A stretch of 64,000 nt of DNA from Bdellovibrionaceae bacterium UBA6502 (GCA_002436415.1 DJMA01000033.1:1-64000), one strand, 5' to 3'; shown: positions 1 to 8,633, counted from the first letter of the stretch. Made by a program: numbers and translations. The notes: generated from the sequence alone by a model not told the origin.

Positions 1-70
1 GGGTATGGGGCGGCTTTGCCGCCGTTTGCTGTTTGAGGCTTTGGCCTCAAAGGTGCTTTTGATTTTTTTA
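1..70 (+). repeat. Dispersed double-hairpin repeat, copy 1
   Basis: Two adjacent perfect hairpins are visible: GGCGGC-TTT-GCCGCC at 9-23 and TTTGAGGC-TTTG-GCCTCAAA at 32-51, followed by a T-rich tract. A near-identical block lies at 4065-4133 in the same orientation. The second hairpin differs between the copies by changes on both arms that keep the pairing, so structure seems to be conserved. It sits just past the stop codon of the minus-strand HAD gene. It may act as a REP-like or terminator element; that role is inference. Confidence 0.6.
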
Positions 71-71
71 C

Positions 72-863
72 TTACTTAGCTTTTTGTTTTAGGATTTGGT
101 TGGCTAGTTCTACGAAGCCTTTGCCTGAGTATTGCTTGCAGATGAATTTGGGAGGGCTTTTTAGTTGGTCTTTGAATTCGTTTACGTTTGCTACTCCTAC
201 CGAGTTTTCGAATGCTCCAAATAAAGCTTCGTCATTAGGGGAGTCACCGCTAAAAACTAGTTGGTCTTGGATTTCGTCTAGCTTTAAATCGTACTCTTCT
301 TTTAAGTAGTGTTTACACATTTTCAGTTTGTCGTGGTCTCCAAACCAAGCGTTTACATGAATGGAGCTTACTTTGGCTACGGCATTTTTCTCTTGGAAGT
401 GTTTGGCAATTTGGTTTGCGGTTTCTTTGCCGAGGTCATCCACGTCTTCGCAGAAATCCACTGCAACATCTAGTAACCTACAGAATTGATCACTGGCCAA
501 AGCGGTTCCTGGAAATTGTTGTAAAACCTCTTCTGCAATTTTCATTATATTATCTTGATTTTGTTTCATTTCAGAATCGCTTTGAAAATAGATGCGTTTC
601 ATTTTTTTATTTTCTCTATCATAAGAAAAACTCAAAGCACCATTTTCTCCGATTACGGCTTTAACGGGCCACATACGAGCGATCATTTCACACCATCCAG
701 CAGGTCTGCCGGTGATTGGAATCACTTCTATGCCGGCCTCTTGGAGCTTCCAAAGGGCTTCGTAGGCATCGGCTTCCAACATTCCATCTGTAGTCATCGT
801 ATCGTCTATATCAGAAAAGAAGAATTGAATGTTTTTGCCATTAAGTGCTGATAAATCTTGCAT
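72..863 (-). CDS. HAD-superfamily hydrolase (type IIB, Cof/SPP-like)
   Basis: The 263-residue protein has the HAD motif I DxDxT (Asp18-Ile-Asp20-Asp21-Thr22 in SDIDDTMT), the ITGRPAG stretch typical of IIB phosphatases that act on sugar phosphates, and motif IV GDSPNDEALF near the C-terminus. Family members hydrolyse small phosphoesters with an aspartyl-phosphate intermediate and magnesium; the substrate cannot be told from the sequence. The ATG follows a good GGAG ribosome site seven bases upstream on the minus strand. It is transcribed away from topA and has no obvious operon partner. No signal peptide is seen, so a cytoplasmic location is expected. Confidence 0.8.
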   Translation of the reverse strand: MQDLSALNGKNIQFFFSDIDDTMTTDGMLEADAYEALWKLQEAGIEVIPITGRPAGWCEMIARMWPVKAVIGENGALSFSYDRENKKMKRIYFQSDSEMKQNQDNIMKIAEEVLQQFPGTALASDQFCRLLDVAVDFCEDVDDLGKETANQIAKHFQEKNAVAKVSSIHVNAWFGDHDKLKMCKHYLKEEYDLKLDEIQDQLVFSGDSPNDEALFGAFENSVGVANVNEFKDQLKSPPKFICKQYSGKGFVELANQILKQKAK

Positions 864-1069
864 AGATTGCTCCGTTCTTGTTTGTAAAAGCTTTTAGCAT
901 TTTTCGTAGATTTGAAAAAGCATCTATTAATCAGGCTTAAAAACTGTGCATTTGATTTGAATTTGGTCTAACTTTCTTGATTCTTCTTGATCCGCGGAAT
1001 AAAGCTTTCCATCGTATCTATTAATATAGATCGCGCGAAAGCAATTTGCGCAGAGCGCCGAGGTAATCA

Positions 1070-3787
1070 ATGGCAAAAGCAAGTGGAAAAACGCTCGTAA
1101 TTGTGGAGTCTCCGACAAAAGCAAAAACGATTCGTAAATTTTTAGGTAAAGAATATATTGTAGAAAGTTGCATGGGACATATCCGTGACCTTCCTCAGTC
1201 AGCAAAGGATATCCCTGCAAAATATAAAGGGGAGTCTTGGTCAAGCCTTGGCGTAAATGTGGAGAAAAACTTTGAACCCATTTATTGTATTCCAAAAGCA
1301 AAAACCAAAGTCGTTACTAAGTTAAAAGAAAAATTAAAAGAAGCCGATGAGCTTATTCTCGCAACCGATGAAGACCGGGAAGGAGAAAGTATTAGCTGGC
1401 ATTTGCTAGAAGTACTGAAACCAAAAGTACCGGTGAAACGAATGGTTTTTCATGAGATTACAAAAACGGCGATTCAAAACGCATTAAATGAGTTTCGCGA
1501 AATTGATGAAAATTTAGTTCGCGCTCAGGAGGCACGAAGAATTTTAGACCGACTCGTGGGTTATACGATTTCTCCTCTTGTTTGGAAGAAAGTAGCTTAC
1601 GGATTATCAGCAGGACGAGTTCAATCGGTTGCCTGTCGTTTGGTTTGTGAAAGAGAAGAGCAACGTATGAGCTTTGTGAAGTCTCTGTATGGCTCTTTAA
1701 TGTCTGCTTTAAAAGCCAAAGACGGTAAAGATTTCGAAGCAAAATTAAGTTCGGTTGCTGGAAAAAAATTAGCAATTGGTAAAGACTTTGACGCCAACAC
1801 TGGAAAATTAAATTCAGAAAGAAGCGAAAAGGTTTTTGTTTTAGATGATAAAATAGCTAACGATATTATCGATAAAATTAAAGGTAAAGAGCTGGAAATC
1901 ATTTCAGTGGAAGAAACTCCAACCACAAGAAAGCCAGCGGCTCCTTTTATTACTTCGACTCTGCAACAGGAAGCCAACCGTAAATTAGGTCTTGGTGCCC
2001 GAGAAAGTATGCGAATCGCGCAATCCCTGTACGAAAAAGGTTTTATCACTTATATGCGTACCGACTCGAGTTTCTTAAGTACTCAAGCTTTAGATGCAGC
2101 TAGAGAAAGTATCTTAGAAATGTATGGAAAAGAGTATCTTCCAGAGCAACCAAGAAATTACACAAAGAAAAAAGTGAAAGGCGCGCAAGAGGCTCACGAA
2201 GCCATTCGTCCAGCAGGCGAAACTTGGGCCACTCCTGAAGATTCAGGCTTAAAAGACATTGAACGTCGATTGTATGAGTTGATTTGGAAACGTACTATGG
2301 CCTCACAAATGGTCGATGCCAAACAGAAAAAACTTTCTGTGAAAATGCAGATTGATGATATGGAATTTTCTGCGAGTGGTATGAGTATTGTTTTTCCTGG
2401 TTTTCTGCGAGCTTACGTAGAAGGAAGTGATGATGCGGATGCTGCTCTAGAAGAAAGAGAAGTGCATTTACCAGCTCTTAAAAAAGGCGAGAAACTGCCA
2501 GTGCAAGCTGCCAACTTTCATCAACACGAAACCAAGCCGCCTGCAAGATACACAGAAGCCTCTTTGGTACAAACCATGGAGAAGGAAGGGATCGGTCGTC
2601 CGTCGACCTATGCATCAACCATTGCAACCATTATGGATCGTGGTTATGTGCGTAAAGAAGGAAATGCATTGGTACCAACCTTTACAGCTCTAGTGGTTGT
2701 TAAGTTATTAACTAACTATTTGCCAGATTATGTGGATTTAAATTTCACTTCTGATATGGAAAGCTCTTTAGACTCCGTTGCAGATGGAGATCTTGAGTGG
2801 GTATCTTATTTAAAGAAAATTTATTCTGGAAAATCTGGATTGAAAGAGCAAGTGGATGTTCAGGGGGAGAAAATTGATCCTGATGAGGCCAGACAAGTAT
2901 CTTTGAAGAAACTAGATAATCGCAGCATTCGAGTGGGTAGATTCGGTGCTTATGTTTGTCGTCCTGATAAAGAAAATGGCGAGGTTTGTGCCTCGCTACC
3001 AGATAGCCAAGCACCTGCAGATTTAACCGAAGAAATCGTAGATCAATTGATCGATCAAAAAATCAAAGGCGCGGATGCGCTTTGTAAAGATCCAGAAACG
3101 GAAGAATCTATTTATGTGTTAACGGGTCGTTATGGACCTTACGTACAAAGAGGCGAGTCTGCTGGAGATGGAGCAAAGCCAAAACGTGTTGCCATTCCTG
3201 CAGGTATCGAATTGGATGAAGTAGACGAAAAAATGGCTTTATTTTTATTAAGTCTTCCAAGAACAATTGGTGAACATCCTGAAACGGGTGAGGAAGTAAA
3301 GATTGGTTTAGGTCGTTTTGGTCCTTTTGTTTTATACAATAAAGAGTTTAGAAGCATTCCTAAGTCAGATTCTATTTTTACCATTACTTTAGATCGTGCT
3401 CTTGAGATCATCGCAACACCTAAGCGTGGGCGTGGCGGAGCAAAGGCGCTTAAGGTTTTAGGGAAACACCCAGAAGACGAGGCAGAAATTGCGGTATTTG
3501 ATGGGCGCTATGGTCCGTATGTAAAGTGGAATAAAGTAAATGCCTCTTTGCCTGAAGATGTAAGCCCAGAAGAAATTACTTTAGAAAAAGCCATCGAATT
3601 GGTGAATGATAAAGCACCGAAGAAGAAGGCTAAAAAGAAAGCCGCTAAGAAAAAAGCGGCAACTAAAAAGAAAACTGCTACTAAGAAAAAAACCGCTAAA
3701 AAGAAGGCTACTGTAAAAAAGAAAACGGCTAAAAAAGCAGTGACCAAGAAGAAAGCTGCTAAGAAAAAGGCGAAAAAGAAAGCATGA
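1070..3787 (+). CDS. topA: DNA topoisomerase I (type IA)
   Basis: The 905-residue enzyme relaxes negative supercoils by single-strand passage. The Toprim domain is at the N-terminus (KTLVIVESPTKAKTI, and acidic triad ATDEDREGE with Asp100 and Asp102). The SAGRVQSVA motif follows, and the catalytic tyrosine lies in GFITYMRTDS (Tyr328). GIGRPSTYASTI is also conserved. The second half carries several Topo C-terminal repeats of the GRYGPYV or GRFGPFV type, with few of the Cys4 zinc fingers of E. coli TopA. The last 55 or so residues are almost only Lys and Ala, a histone H1-like tail expected to bind DNA. The ATG is preceded by GCCGAGGTAATCA, a usable ribosome site. A strong intrinsic terminator follows. 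Confidence 0.97.
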   Translation: MAKASGKTLVIVESPTKAKTIRKFLGKEYIVESCMGHIRDLPQSAKDIPAKYKGESWSSLGVNVEKNFEPIYCIPKAKTKVVTKLKEKLKEADELILATDEDREGESISWHLLEVLKPKVPVKRMVFHEITKTAIQNALNEFREIDENLVRAQEARRILDRLVGYTISPLVWKKVAYGLSAGRVQSVACRLVCEREEQRMSFVKSLYGSLMSALKAKDGKDFEAKLSSVAGKKLAIGKDFDANTGKLNSERSEKVFVLDDKIANDIIDKIKGKELEIISVEETPTTRKPAAPFITSTLQQEANRKLGLGARESMRIAQSLYEKGFITYMRTDSSFLSTQALDAARESILEMYGKEYLPEQPRNYTKKKVKGAQEAHEAIRPAGETWATPEDSGLKDIERRLYELIWKRTMASQMVDAKQKKLSVKMQIDDMEFSASGMSIVFPGFLRAYVEGSDDADAALEEREVHLPALKKGEKLPVQAANFHQHETKPPARYTEASLVQTMEKEGIGRPSTYASTIATIMDRGYVRKEGNALVPTFTALVVVKLLTNYLPDYVDLNFTSDMESSLDSVADGDLEWVSYLKKIYSGKSGLKEQVDVQGEKIDPDEARQVSLKKLDNRSIRVGRFGAYVCRPDKENGEVCASLPDSQAPADLTEEIVDQLIDQKIKGADALCKDPETEESIYVLTGRYGPYVQRGESAGDGAKPKRVAIPAGIELDEVDEKMALFLLSLPRTIGEHPETGEEVKIGLGRFGPFVLYNKEFRSIPKSDSIFTITLDRALEIIATPKRGRGGAKALKVLGKHPEDEAEIAVFDGRYGPYVKWNKVNASLPEDVSPEEITLEKAIELVNDKAPKKKAKKKAAKKKAATKKKTATKKKTAKKKATVKKKTAKKAVTKKKAAKKKAKKKA

Positions 3788-3795
3788 GGATTTGG

Positions 3796-3822
3796 GCCGG
3801 GTTGAGAAACCTGGCTTTTTTT
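3796..3822 (+). terminator. Intrinsic terminator of topA
   Basis: GCCGGGTT and AACCTGGC pair over eight positions (one G-U) around a GAGA tetraloop. A run of seven T follows at once, nine bases after the topA stop codon. Confidence 0.85.
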
Positions 3823-3879
3823 GTGTTTTTGGTTTTTTGTATTACTCCTCGGTTTTGATCTTTGAATGAGCCGGCCTTC

Positions 3880-3999
3880 TGAGAAATGTATTTTTTCAGA
3901 GGCGCTATTCCGGTCGCAGCCTTCGCTGCTCCCTGCCATCCTTGGGGCTTGTTGAATCCCATCCATGGGATTCAAAACTCTGAAAAAATACATTTCTCA
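3880..3999. repeat. 120-bp element with 22-bp perfect terminal inverted repeats
   Basis: The segments 3880-3901 and 3978-3999 are exact reverse complements over 22 bases, separated by 76 bases. The spacer has further symmetry: GCAGC-CTTC-GCTGC near its start, and GAATCCCAT-CC-ATGGGATTC at 3954-3973. The layout is that of a small MITE or a structured intergenic repeat. No flanking target duplication is visible. It lies between the topA terminator and the second double-hairpin repeat. Confidence 0.65.
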
Positions 4000-4064
4000 T
4001 ACAGCCTCTTTCTCACTTCTTTGGATCTAAATCTCGTCGTTATTTTTTGTTTTTGCTGGCGCGG

Positions 4065-4133
4065 GGGTAGGGGGCGGCTTTGCCGCCGTTGGCTGTTTGA
4101 GAGCTTTGCTCTCAAAGGTGCTTTTGTTTTTTT
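4065..4133 (+). repeat. Dispersed double-hairpin repeat, copy 2
   Basis: GGCGGC-TTT-GCCGCC lies at 4073-4087 and TTTGAGAGC-TTT-GCTCTCAAA at 4096-4116, followed by a T-rich tail. It matches the block at 1-70 almost base for base, apart from the compensated change in the second stem. It stands about 150 bases upstream of the secreted-protein gene at 4288. The stretch 3823-4287 otherwise holds no convincing gene. Confidence 0.6.
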
Positions 4134-4287
4134 AGTGGGGGCTGGACTAAGGTTATAAAAATTTATTATTTAGCTAATTTTAGGCTTCAAAAATTATTTC
4201 TTACATCTATTTTTCATCCTCGAAAGTCGCGATGATGAATATGTCATTAACGACCTATTAACAACATTAATTATCCTTGGAGGGAAA

Positions 4288-4929
4288 ATGAAATTATCAA
4301 GAAGATTACTAAAAATTAGCTGTTCGGTTTTATTGTTAAGTGTTTCTGCGAAACTAAATGCGATGGAGTATAAAGATCCTCAAAATCTTTTACCTAAATT
4401 TATTGAGCATATGTCAAATAGTAGTTTTGAAAATGACTTTGTTTTGGGTGACATCGCACTAGGAGAGCAAAGGATTTGTGCAGATACTTGTTTTTTAGAT
4501 TCTTATTCTAGAATGGTAGTTGAAAAAACAGACAACTTAGCAAAAGTGGAAACTTATGATGCTGAAGGAAAAAGTGTAGATGTTGAGATTGTACATAAGG
4601 AAGAATATGAAACTACTCCAGTACAAATAAGTCGCAAGGATTTGAATGAAAAAGTAGAAATGGCTTTTGGCAAACTACAAAGTAAGATGCAGATTCAAGA
4701 GCTCAACAGCGTTAAGACCTATGTCCAGGTGGACGCTTTGTTGATTGTGGGGAGCTTCGCTAGCTTAAATCTGTCTGGTAAGCTTTGTGATGATGCCACC
4801 GGAAGCTGTGATTCATTTCTTATGAATCTGAACTTTAGCAATGCTGAAACTTATCTTACAAAAATGTTAGAAGCGAACGTCCAAGTTTCTGGATTTAGAC
4901 TTTCAAATATTATTGAGAAGAAAAAATAG
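4288..4929 (+). CDS. Secreted protein of unknown function, first gene of a protease operon
   Basis: The 213-residue product starts with a clear Sec signal peptide: basic n-region MKLSRRLLK, hydrophobic CSVLLLSVSA, and a likely cleavage after KLNA. The mature part has four cysteines, two in a CADTC pair and two in a CDDATGSC loop, which fits disulfides in the periplasm. No family was recognised. The start is set by GGAGGG six bases upstream. The gene is followed after nine bases by a TIGR02147-type regulator and then a secreted metzincin, so the three probably form one transcript. A role as partner, inhibitor or substrate of that protease is a guess from position only. Confidence 0.75.
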   Translation: MKLSRRLLKISCSVLLLSVSAKLNAMEYKDPQNLLPKFIEHMSNSSFENDFVLGDIALGEQRICADTCFLDSYSRMVVEKTDNLAKVETYDAEGKSVDVEIVHKEEYETTPVQISRKDLNEKVEMAFGKLQSKMQIQELNSVKTYVQVDALLIVGSFASLNLSGKLCDDATGSCDSFLMNLNFSNAETYLTKMLEANVQVSGFRLSNIIEKKK

Positions 4930-4938
4930 GATTTGATT

Positions 4939-5760
4939 TTGAACATTTATCAATTTGATTGTTATAAAGATTTTTTAATTGAAAGCATAAAAAAGTCCCC
5001 TTCCGGTGGAAGGGGAATGAAGCGTAAGATTGCTGAATTTGTAAATTGCCATACAAGTTTTGTTAGCCAAGTTCTAAGCGGAGAAAAGGATTTCAGCCTA
5101 GAACAATCTTTAAAGCTAAGTAGGTTTTTTTCTCTCAATGAACTAGAGACGAAGTTTTTTTTAAACTTAGTGAATTTTAGTCGAAGTGGAGATCATGAGT
5201 TAAAAGATTACTACGAGCAAGAAAAACAAGCATTGCGACTTGAAGGCCAAAGAATGGAAAACTTCCTTGAGGTGAACGTTAAATTAAGTCTGGAAGAAGC
5301 AGCAAAGTATTATTCCGATAGTTCTTTTTCTCTTGTGCGTTTAGCTTGTGCTTTTAAAAACATTCGAACGGCTCAAGATATATCAATTTTTTTAGGAATG
5401 GATTTAGAGAAAGTCGAGAAAATTTTAACATTTTTATTAGAGAAGAAAATTTTAATAGATGGAAGTGAGGGGCTGGTTCAAAGTTCCCGTATAACCCATC
5501 TAGAGAAAGATTCGCCAATGATCAATCTTCACCATAGAAATTGGCGAATGAAAGCACTGCAAAAGCAAGAAATACCTGATGACAGAGATTTGTTTTTCAC
5601 TGTCCCTATGAGTTTGGCTACAAAAGACATTGAGAAGGTAAAATTGATTCTGCAAAAGGCAGTAAAAGAAATATATGCCTTGCTTGGAGACTCAGAGGAT
5701 CAAAGCATAGCTTGTTTAAACATCGATTGGTTTCGTGTAAGTAGGGAGATGGAGTGTTAA
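4939..5760 (+). CDS. TIGR02147-type (DUF4423) regulatory protein
   Basis: The start NIYQFDCYKDFL and the following stretch (KMK-like basic residues, then a helix-turn-helix pattern CHTSFVSQVLSGEKDFSLEQ) match the TIGR02147 family, which is expanded in Fibrobacter and Bdellovibrio and is thought to hold DNA-binding regulators. The C-terminal part has the usual winged-helix-like stretch DISIFLGMDLEKVEKILTFL. No ATG is available. A TTG at 4939 has AGGA seven bases upstream and is preferred over the TTG at 4933, which would be too close; the product is 273 residues. It overlaps the GTG start of the protease gene by seven bases, so expression is probably coupled. Confidence 0.8.
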   Translation: MNIYQFDCYKDFLIESIKKSPSGGRGMKRKIAEFVNCHTSFVSQVLSGEKDFSLEQSLKLSRFFSLNELETKFFLNLVNFSRSGDHELKDYYEQEKQALRLEGQRMENFLEVNVKLSLEEAAKYYSDSSFSLVRLACAFKNIRTAQDISIFLGMDLEKVEKILTFLLEKKILIDGSEGLVQSSRITHLEKDSPMINLHHRNWRMKALQKQEIPDDRDLFFTVPMSLATKDIEKVKLILQKAVKEIYALLGDSEDQSIACLNIDWFRVSREMEC

Positions 5761-7121
5761 AGGTTTTTATTTTGTTTATAGTTTTTGTGCCAGCCTACGG
5801 CAGTGTTCAAATTAGTAAAAAAGCATTAGCAAAATTAAGACACCCGCATAGTACACAAGGCGGAGGATTTTCTACGTTTGGTTCCGCTGATGGTGGTGGA
5901 GTAGATTTAGAATTAATGATGGGAAAAGATAGTTGGTTCATCCAGGATAGGGATGATGCTCCCAAAAGCGTTCGTTACTGCATAGAAACGAACATAGAAA
6001 ATAGCAACTTAAATTTAAATAAAATTGAAGTGATTTTCAATAGAACTCTAGAGCAATGGTTTGCATACATTAAAAAGCACAAAATTGAAAACATGTTTCA
6101 ACAGGTTCCAATCTACGTAAAAAACTACGAAAGAGTTGACCAATGTGAGTCGAAAACAGATTTACGAATTGTTTACGGTGAACCAAACCAGACGGTAAAG
6201 GAAATTTTAAATGATGAAGAGTGGCAAGGGATGAAATTAGCTCACGCCAAGGCCATTGAAGACAAAAGAAATGAATTTGAGAAAAAAGCAGTGATCTGGA
6301 TATCTGGTAGATTGAACAACCAATCCTTATCCGATGAAGAAGTTATGTTTGAAGCTTTATTAAAACACGAGTTTGGTCATAGCCTTGGAGTCAAACACAC
6401 TCCAGCAACTCTAATGTCCAATGCCTTAGGAATAGCTCTACTGTTTCGAGGATTTGTAACAGAAGATCATTTACGGTTTATCGTATCTAAGTTGGAAATG
6501 GGGGGAAGTTTAGTTGGTTTAACTGAACCAGAACGCTTGTTTGGAGAACAAGAATCTAAAGGTAGTTTTGGCTTTGTGAATGATTCTGGGCAAAACCAGG
6601 AAATGTTCTATAAACTTACGGGTGAAAAAATCTCAAAAGGAACAAAGATTCAATCTATTGTTAAATCTAGTTCTGCAGGTTCTCGAATGAAAGAATGGGT
6701 TTTGAAGTCAGGTGACAAAGAATATTCTTTTTTGATCACTCTTGTGCCAGGGGCAAAATTAAGAGTTGATTCAATGAGTCTGGCTTTATTTAATTTTAGT
6801 CGTCAATTTACTCAAGCTGATGGTGAAGAAGGGCACGCTGGTGCACCTTATCCAAACCCCGAAATAGACCTTGTTAAAATCCAACAAAACTTTGGAAAGG
6901 ACAAAGTATTTTTCGGAGAAGTTTTAAATGGAGTAGTACTAGAAGAAGAATTCGGTTTTGATTTTAAACAAAACATTGAGTTGGTCGAAAACGCGCAGTT
7001 AGTAATGAAGTCTGCATTTGGGCAATTTCCACTTCACAGGGTTTATAAAATCTTTCCTTCTAAAAAAGAGGAGTCTGCAGAGTGCCTTAATTTCTATTGT
7101 TTAGGGGTATTGGATAAGTAA
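5754..7121 (+). CDS. Secreted metzincin zinc metalloprotease
   Basis: The 455-residue protein starts with a signal peptide (LKVFILFIVFVPAYG) and is therefore exported. The motif HEFGHSLGVKH (His205, Glu206, His209, His215) is the full HExxHxxGxxH zinc site of metzincins. A likely Met-turn (TLM, Met221) follows closely, as in matrixin-like enzymes. Upstream, residues 60-200 resemble the N-terminal half of such a catalytic domain. The region after 240 has no recognised domain and may bind substrate or the envelope. The GTG start has AGGGAG five bases upstream and overlaps the regulator gene. In a predatory lineage a periplasmic or released protease could act on prey protein, but that is inference. 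Confidence 0.85.
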   Translation: MLKVFILFIVFVPAYGSVQISKKALAKLRHPHSTQGGGFSTFGSADGGGVDLELMMGKDSWFIQDRDDAPKSVRYCIETNIENSNLNLNKIEVIFNRTLEQWFAYIKKHKIENMFQQVPIYVKNYERVDQCESKTDLRIVYGEPNQTVKEILNDEEWQGMKLAHAKAIEDKRNEFEKKAVIWISGRLNNQSLSDEEVMFEALLKHEFGHSLGVKHTPATLMSNALGIALLFRGFVTEDHLRFIVSKLEMGGSLVGLTEPERLFGEQESKGSFGFVNDSGQNQEMFYKLTGEKISKGTKIQSIVKSSSAGSRMKEWVLKSGDKEYSFLITLVPGAKLRVDSMSLALFNFSRQFTQADGEEGHAGAPYPNPEIDLVKIQQNFGKDKVFFGEVLNGVVLEEEFGFDFKQNIELVENAQLVMKSAFGQFPLHRVYKIFPSKKEESAECLNFYCLGVLDK

Positions 7122-7595
7122 ACAGTTCTATGTCCTATGTTTTATGTAAGGGATCGGAAATGGTGGATTTAAGATTATGGCTGAAACTTTGTGTCCTGAA
7201 TATGAGAGTAGGCAGGTTTTTGAGTTTTCTTAAATTGTCTGAAACAAAAAATTAGGAAAGCAAGTGCAGCTATTTGTGTAGATCTCTACAAAACTTATCC
7301 ACAAGTCTTCTGGATAAGTCTTGCCAGACCGCGGAAAAATCAACTTAAGTGTATGAAAACACTCAATTTTACCTCTTTGCTTATCATCTACACAAGAGAT
7401 TAAATTTGCGTAGATTTGAAGCTGCTCGTGGAGTTTTGTGATTTGTGTAAACTTATTGGCTTTGTTTGGGTGGCAATCTACTTAAGCAGATCTAAAGCTT
7501 GCAAACTTAAATTCTGCAATAAATCTTGTATGAAATGAGCTGTTTGGGTAGAAAAAAGCTGTAAAAAGAATATAGTTTGGGCTCTGCTCATAAAA
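7122..7595. other. Gene-free stretch with a DnaA-box-like site and repeated GTGTAGAT-type words
   Basis: No gene is supported here. TTATCCACA at 7295-7303 matches the DnaA-box consensus TTATNCACA. It overlaps a 9-bp inverted repeat, ACTTATCCA (7293-7301) and TGGATAAGT (7311-7319). Variants of TTTGTGTAGAT recur on both strands (about 7274, 7386, 7407 and 7441), which could be operator sites for the next gene. Confidence 0.4.
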
Positions 7596-8528
7596 ATGTG
7601 TTATAAAGCCTATATGTGGCGCATTACTGCAAGAAAACGTGTATTTAAAATCAAAAAACAAATGGAACTAGGGATTGATCGTCCTTTCGAGCCAGATCGT
7701 AATTACGAGATGGGTGGGCGCAGTTTTTACTTTTTCGATTTTGATGACAATGTGGCTTTCTTGCCAACCCCAATGTACCTATTCCACAGCGAATCGGGAA
7801 AAGAAGTTAAGATCAGTACAGGGGAGTATGCCAAGTATTCAAATCTAATCGGTAGAGAAGGTTTCTTTAAAGATTATCGTTTAGATCTATGTCCACAAAC
7901 TGGTAGTTTTAGACGTTTTCGCGATCAAAAATTTTCTTGGTTTCATAGAGTTTTTCACAAGCCTGAGCAGGCTTTTGTTGAAGATATCGAAAAGGCTTTG
8001 CAGCGGCCCGAAGAGCTTTGGAAAGGGCCTTCTTGGGATTGTTTTTATCATGCTGTCTATAACAAGCGTCCGATAAGTATAATCACTGCTAGAGGGCACA
8101 ATGCTGAAACAATTAAAGCCGGTATTAGAAAATTTGTTGAACATGGTTTTCTTCCTCATGAGCCAAATTATTTAAGCGTTTTTGCTGTGAGCAACCCTGA
8201 GGTGCAGAAATTCTTAGGAGATGAGAATCTAGAAGAAGATGTTCCTCAGTTGAAAAAACGCGCCATTCATAAATCAGTGGAAAAAGCTTTCGAAGTCTAC
8301 GGTAAATCTGGCTTTCATCGTTTTGGAATGTCTGACGATGATGAGCGTAATGTAAACTTGATCATGGAAGCCATGCGAGAATTAAAACGTGGGAATCCTA
8401 ACAATAGTTTTTACGTCATTCACTCGAAAGGGGATTCTTTTACGAAAGAAGAAGTAATCATTCATTCGAGAAAGCCAAAGCCTAGGGCGAAAAAACTAGA
8501 TCAGATGGATATGTTTGATAGTCTCTAG
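7596..8528 (+). CDS. HAD-like protein of unknown function
   Basis: The product (up to 310 residues) carries a HAD-like acidic start motif FYFFDFDDNV (Asp48-Phe-Asp50). An ITARGHNAETIK segment could supply the Thr/Ser motif II, and GMSDDDERNVNLI looks like the acidic motif IV. A phosphohydrolase or phosphotransferase fold is thus likely, but the substrate is unknown. The C-terminus is basic (RKPKPRAKK). No ribosome site is visible at the ATG at 7596, nor at the in-frame ATGs at 7614 and 7662, so the start is uncertain; the conserved part begins near residue 43. It stands alone between two long intergenic stretches. Confidence 0.65.
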   Translation: MCYKAYMWRITARKRVFKIKKQMELGIDRPFEPDRNYEMGGRSFYFFDFDDNVAFLPTPMYLFHSESGKEVKISTGEYAKYSNLIGREGFFKDYRLDLCPQTGSFRRFRDQKFSWFHRVFHKPEQAFVEDIEKALQRPEELWKGPSWDCFYHAVYNKRPISIITARGHNAETIKAGIRKFVEHGFLPHEPNYLSVFAVSNPEVQKFLGDENLEEDVPQLKKRAIHKSVEKAFEVYGKSGFHRFGMSDDDERNVNLIMEAMRELKRGNPNNSFYVIHSKGDSFTKEEVIIHSRKPKPRAKKLDQMDMFDSL

Positions 8529-8584
8529 TATTTTCTAGAAATTGGTATTTTTATTTTTTTGTAATCTAGAAAATTGTAGGCAAG

Positions 8585-8633
8585 ATCTCTAATCTCTAAT
8601 CTCTAATCTCTAATCTCTAATCTCTAATCTCTA
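8585..8633. repeat. Seven perfect tandem copies of the heptamer ATCTCTA
   Basis: ATCTCTA is repeated seven times without a change, followed by a partial ATCTA. The array begins 57 bases after the stop codon of the HAD-like gene and ends just ahead of a MITE. Such short tandem arrays change length by slippage, but here it lies outside any coding frame. Confidence 0.9.

Noticed and set aside
3508..3993. A 161-codon minus-strand frame rich in Phe and Ala
   Set aside because: It is the antisense of the Lys/Ala tail of topA and continues into non-coding repeats; it has no start signals.
3880..3999. Resemblance to an integron attC site (a GTTGAAT word in a folded palindrome)
   Set aside because: The matching opposite core word is missing and no integrase or cassette array is nearby.
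7295..7303. Replication origin suggested by a DnaA box
   Set aside because: Only one good box is present, with no dnaA, dnaN or gyrase genes and no box cluster.
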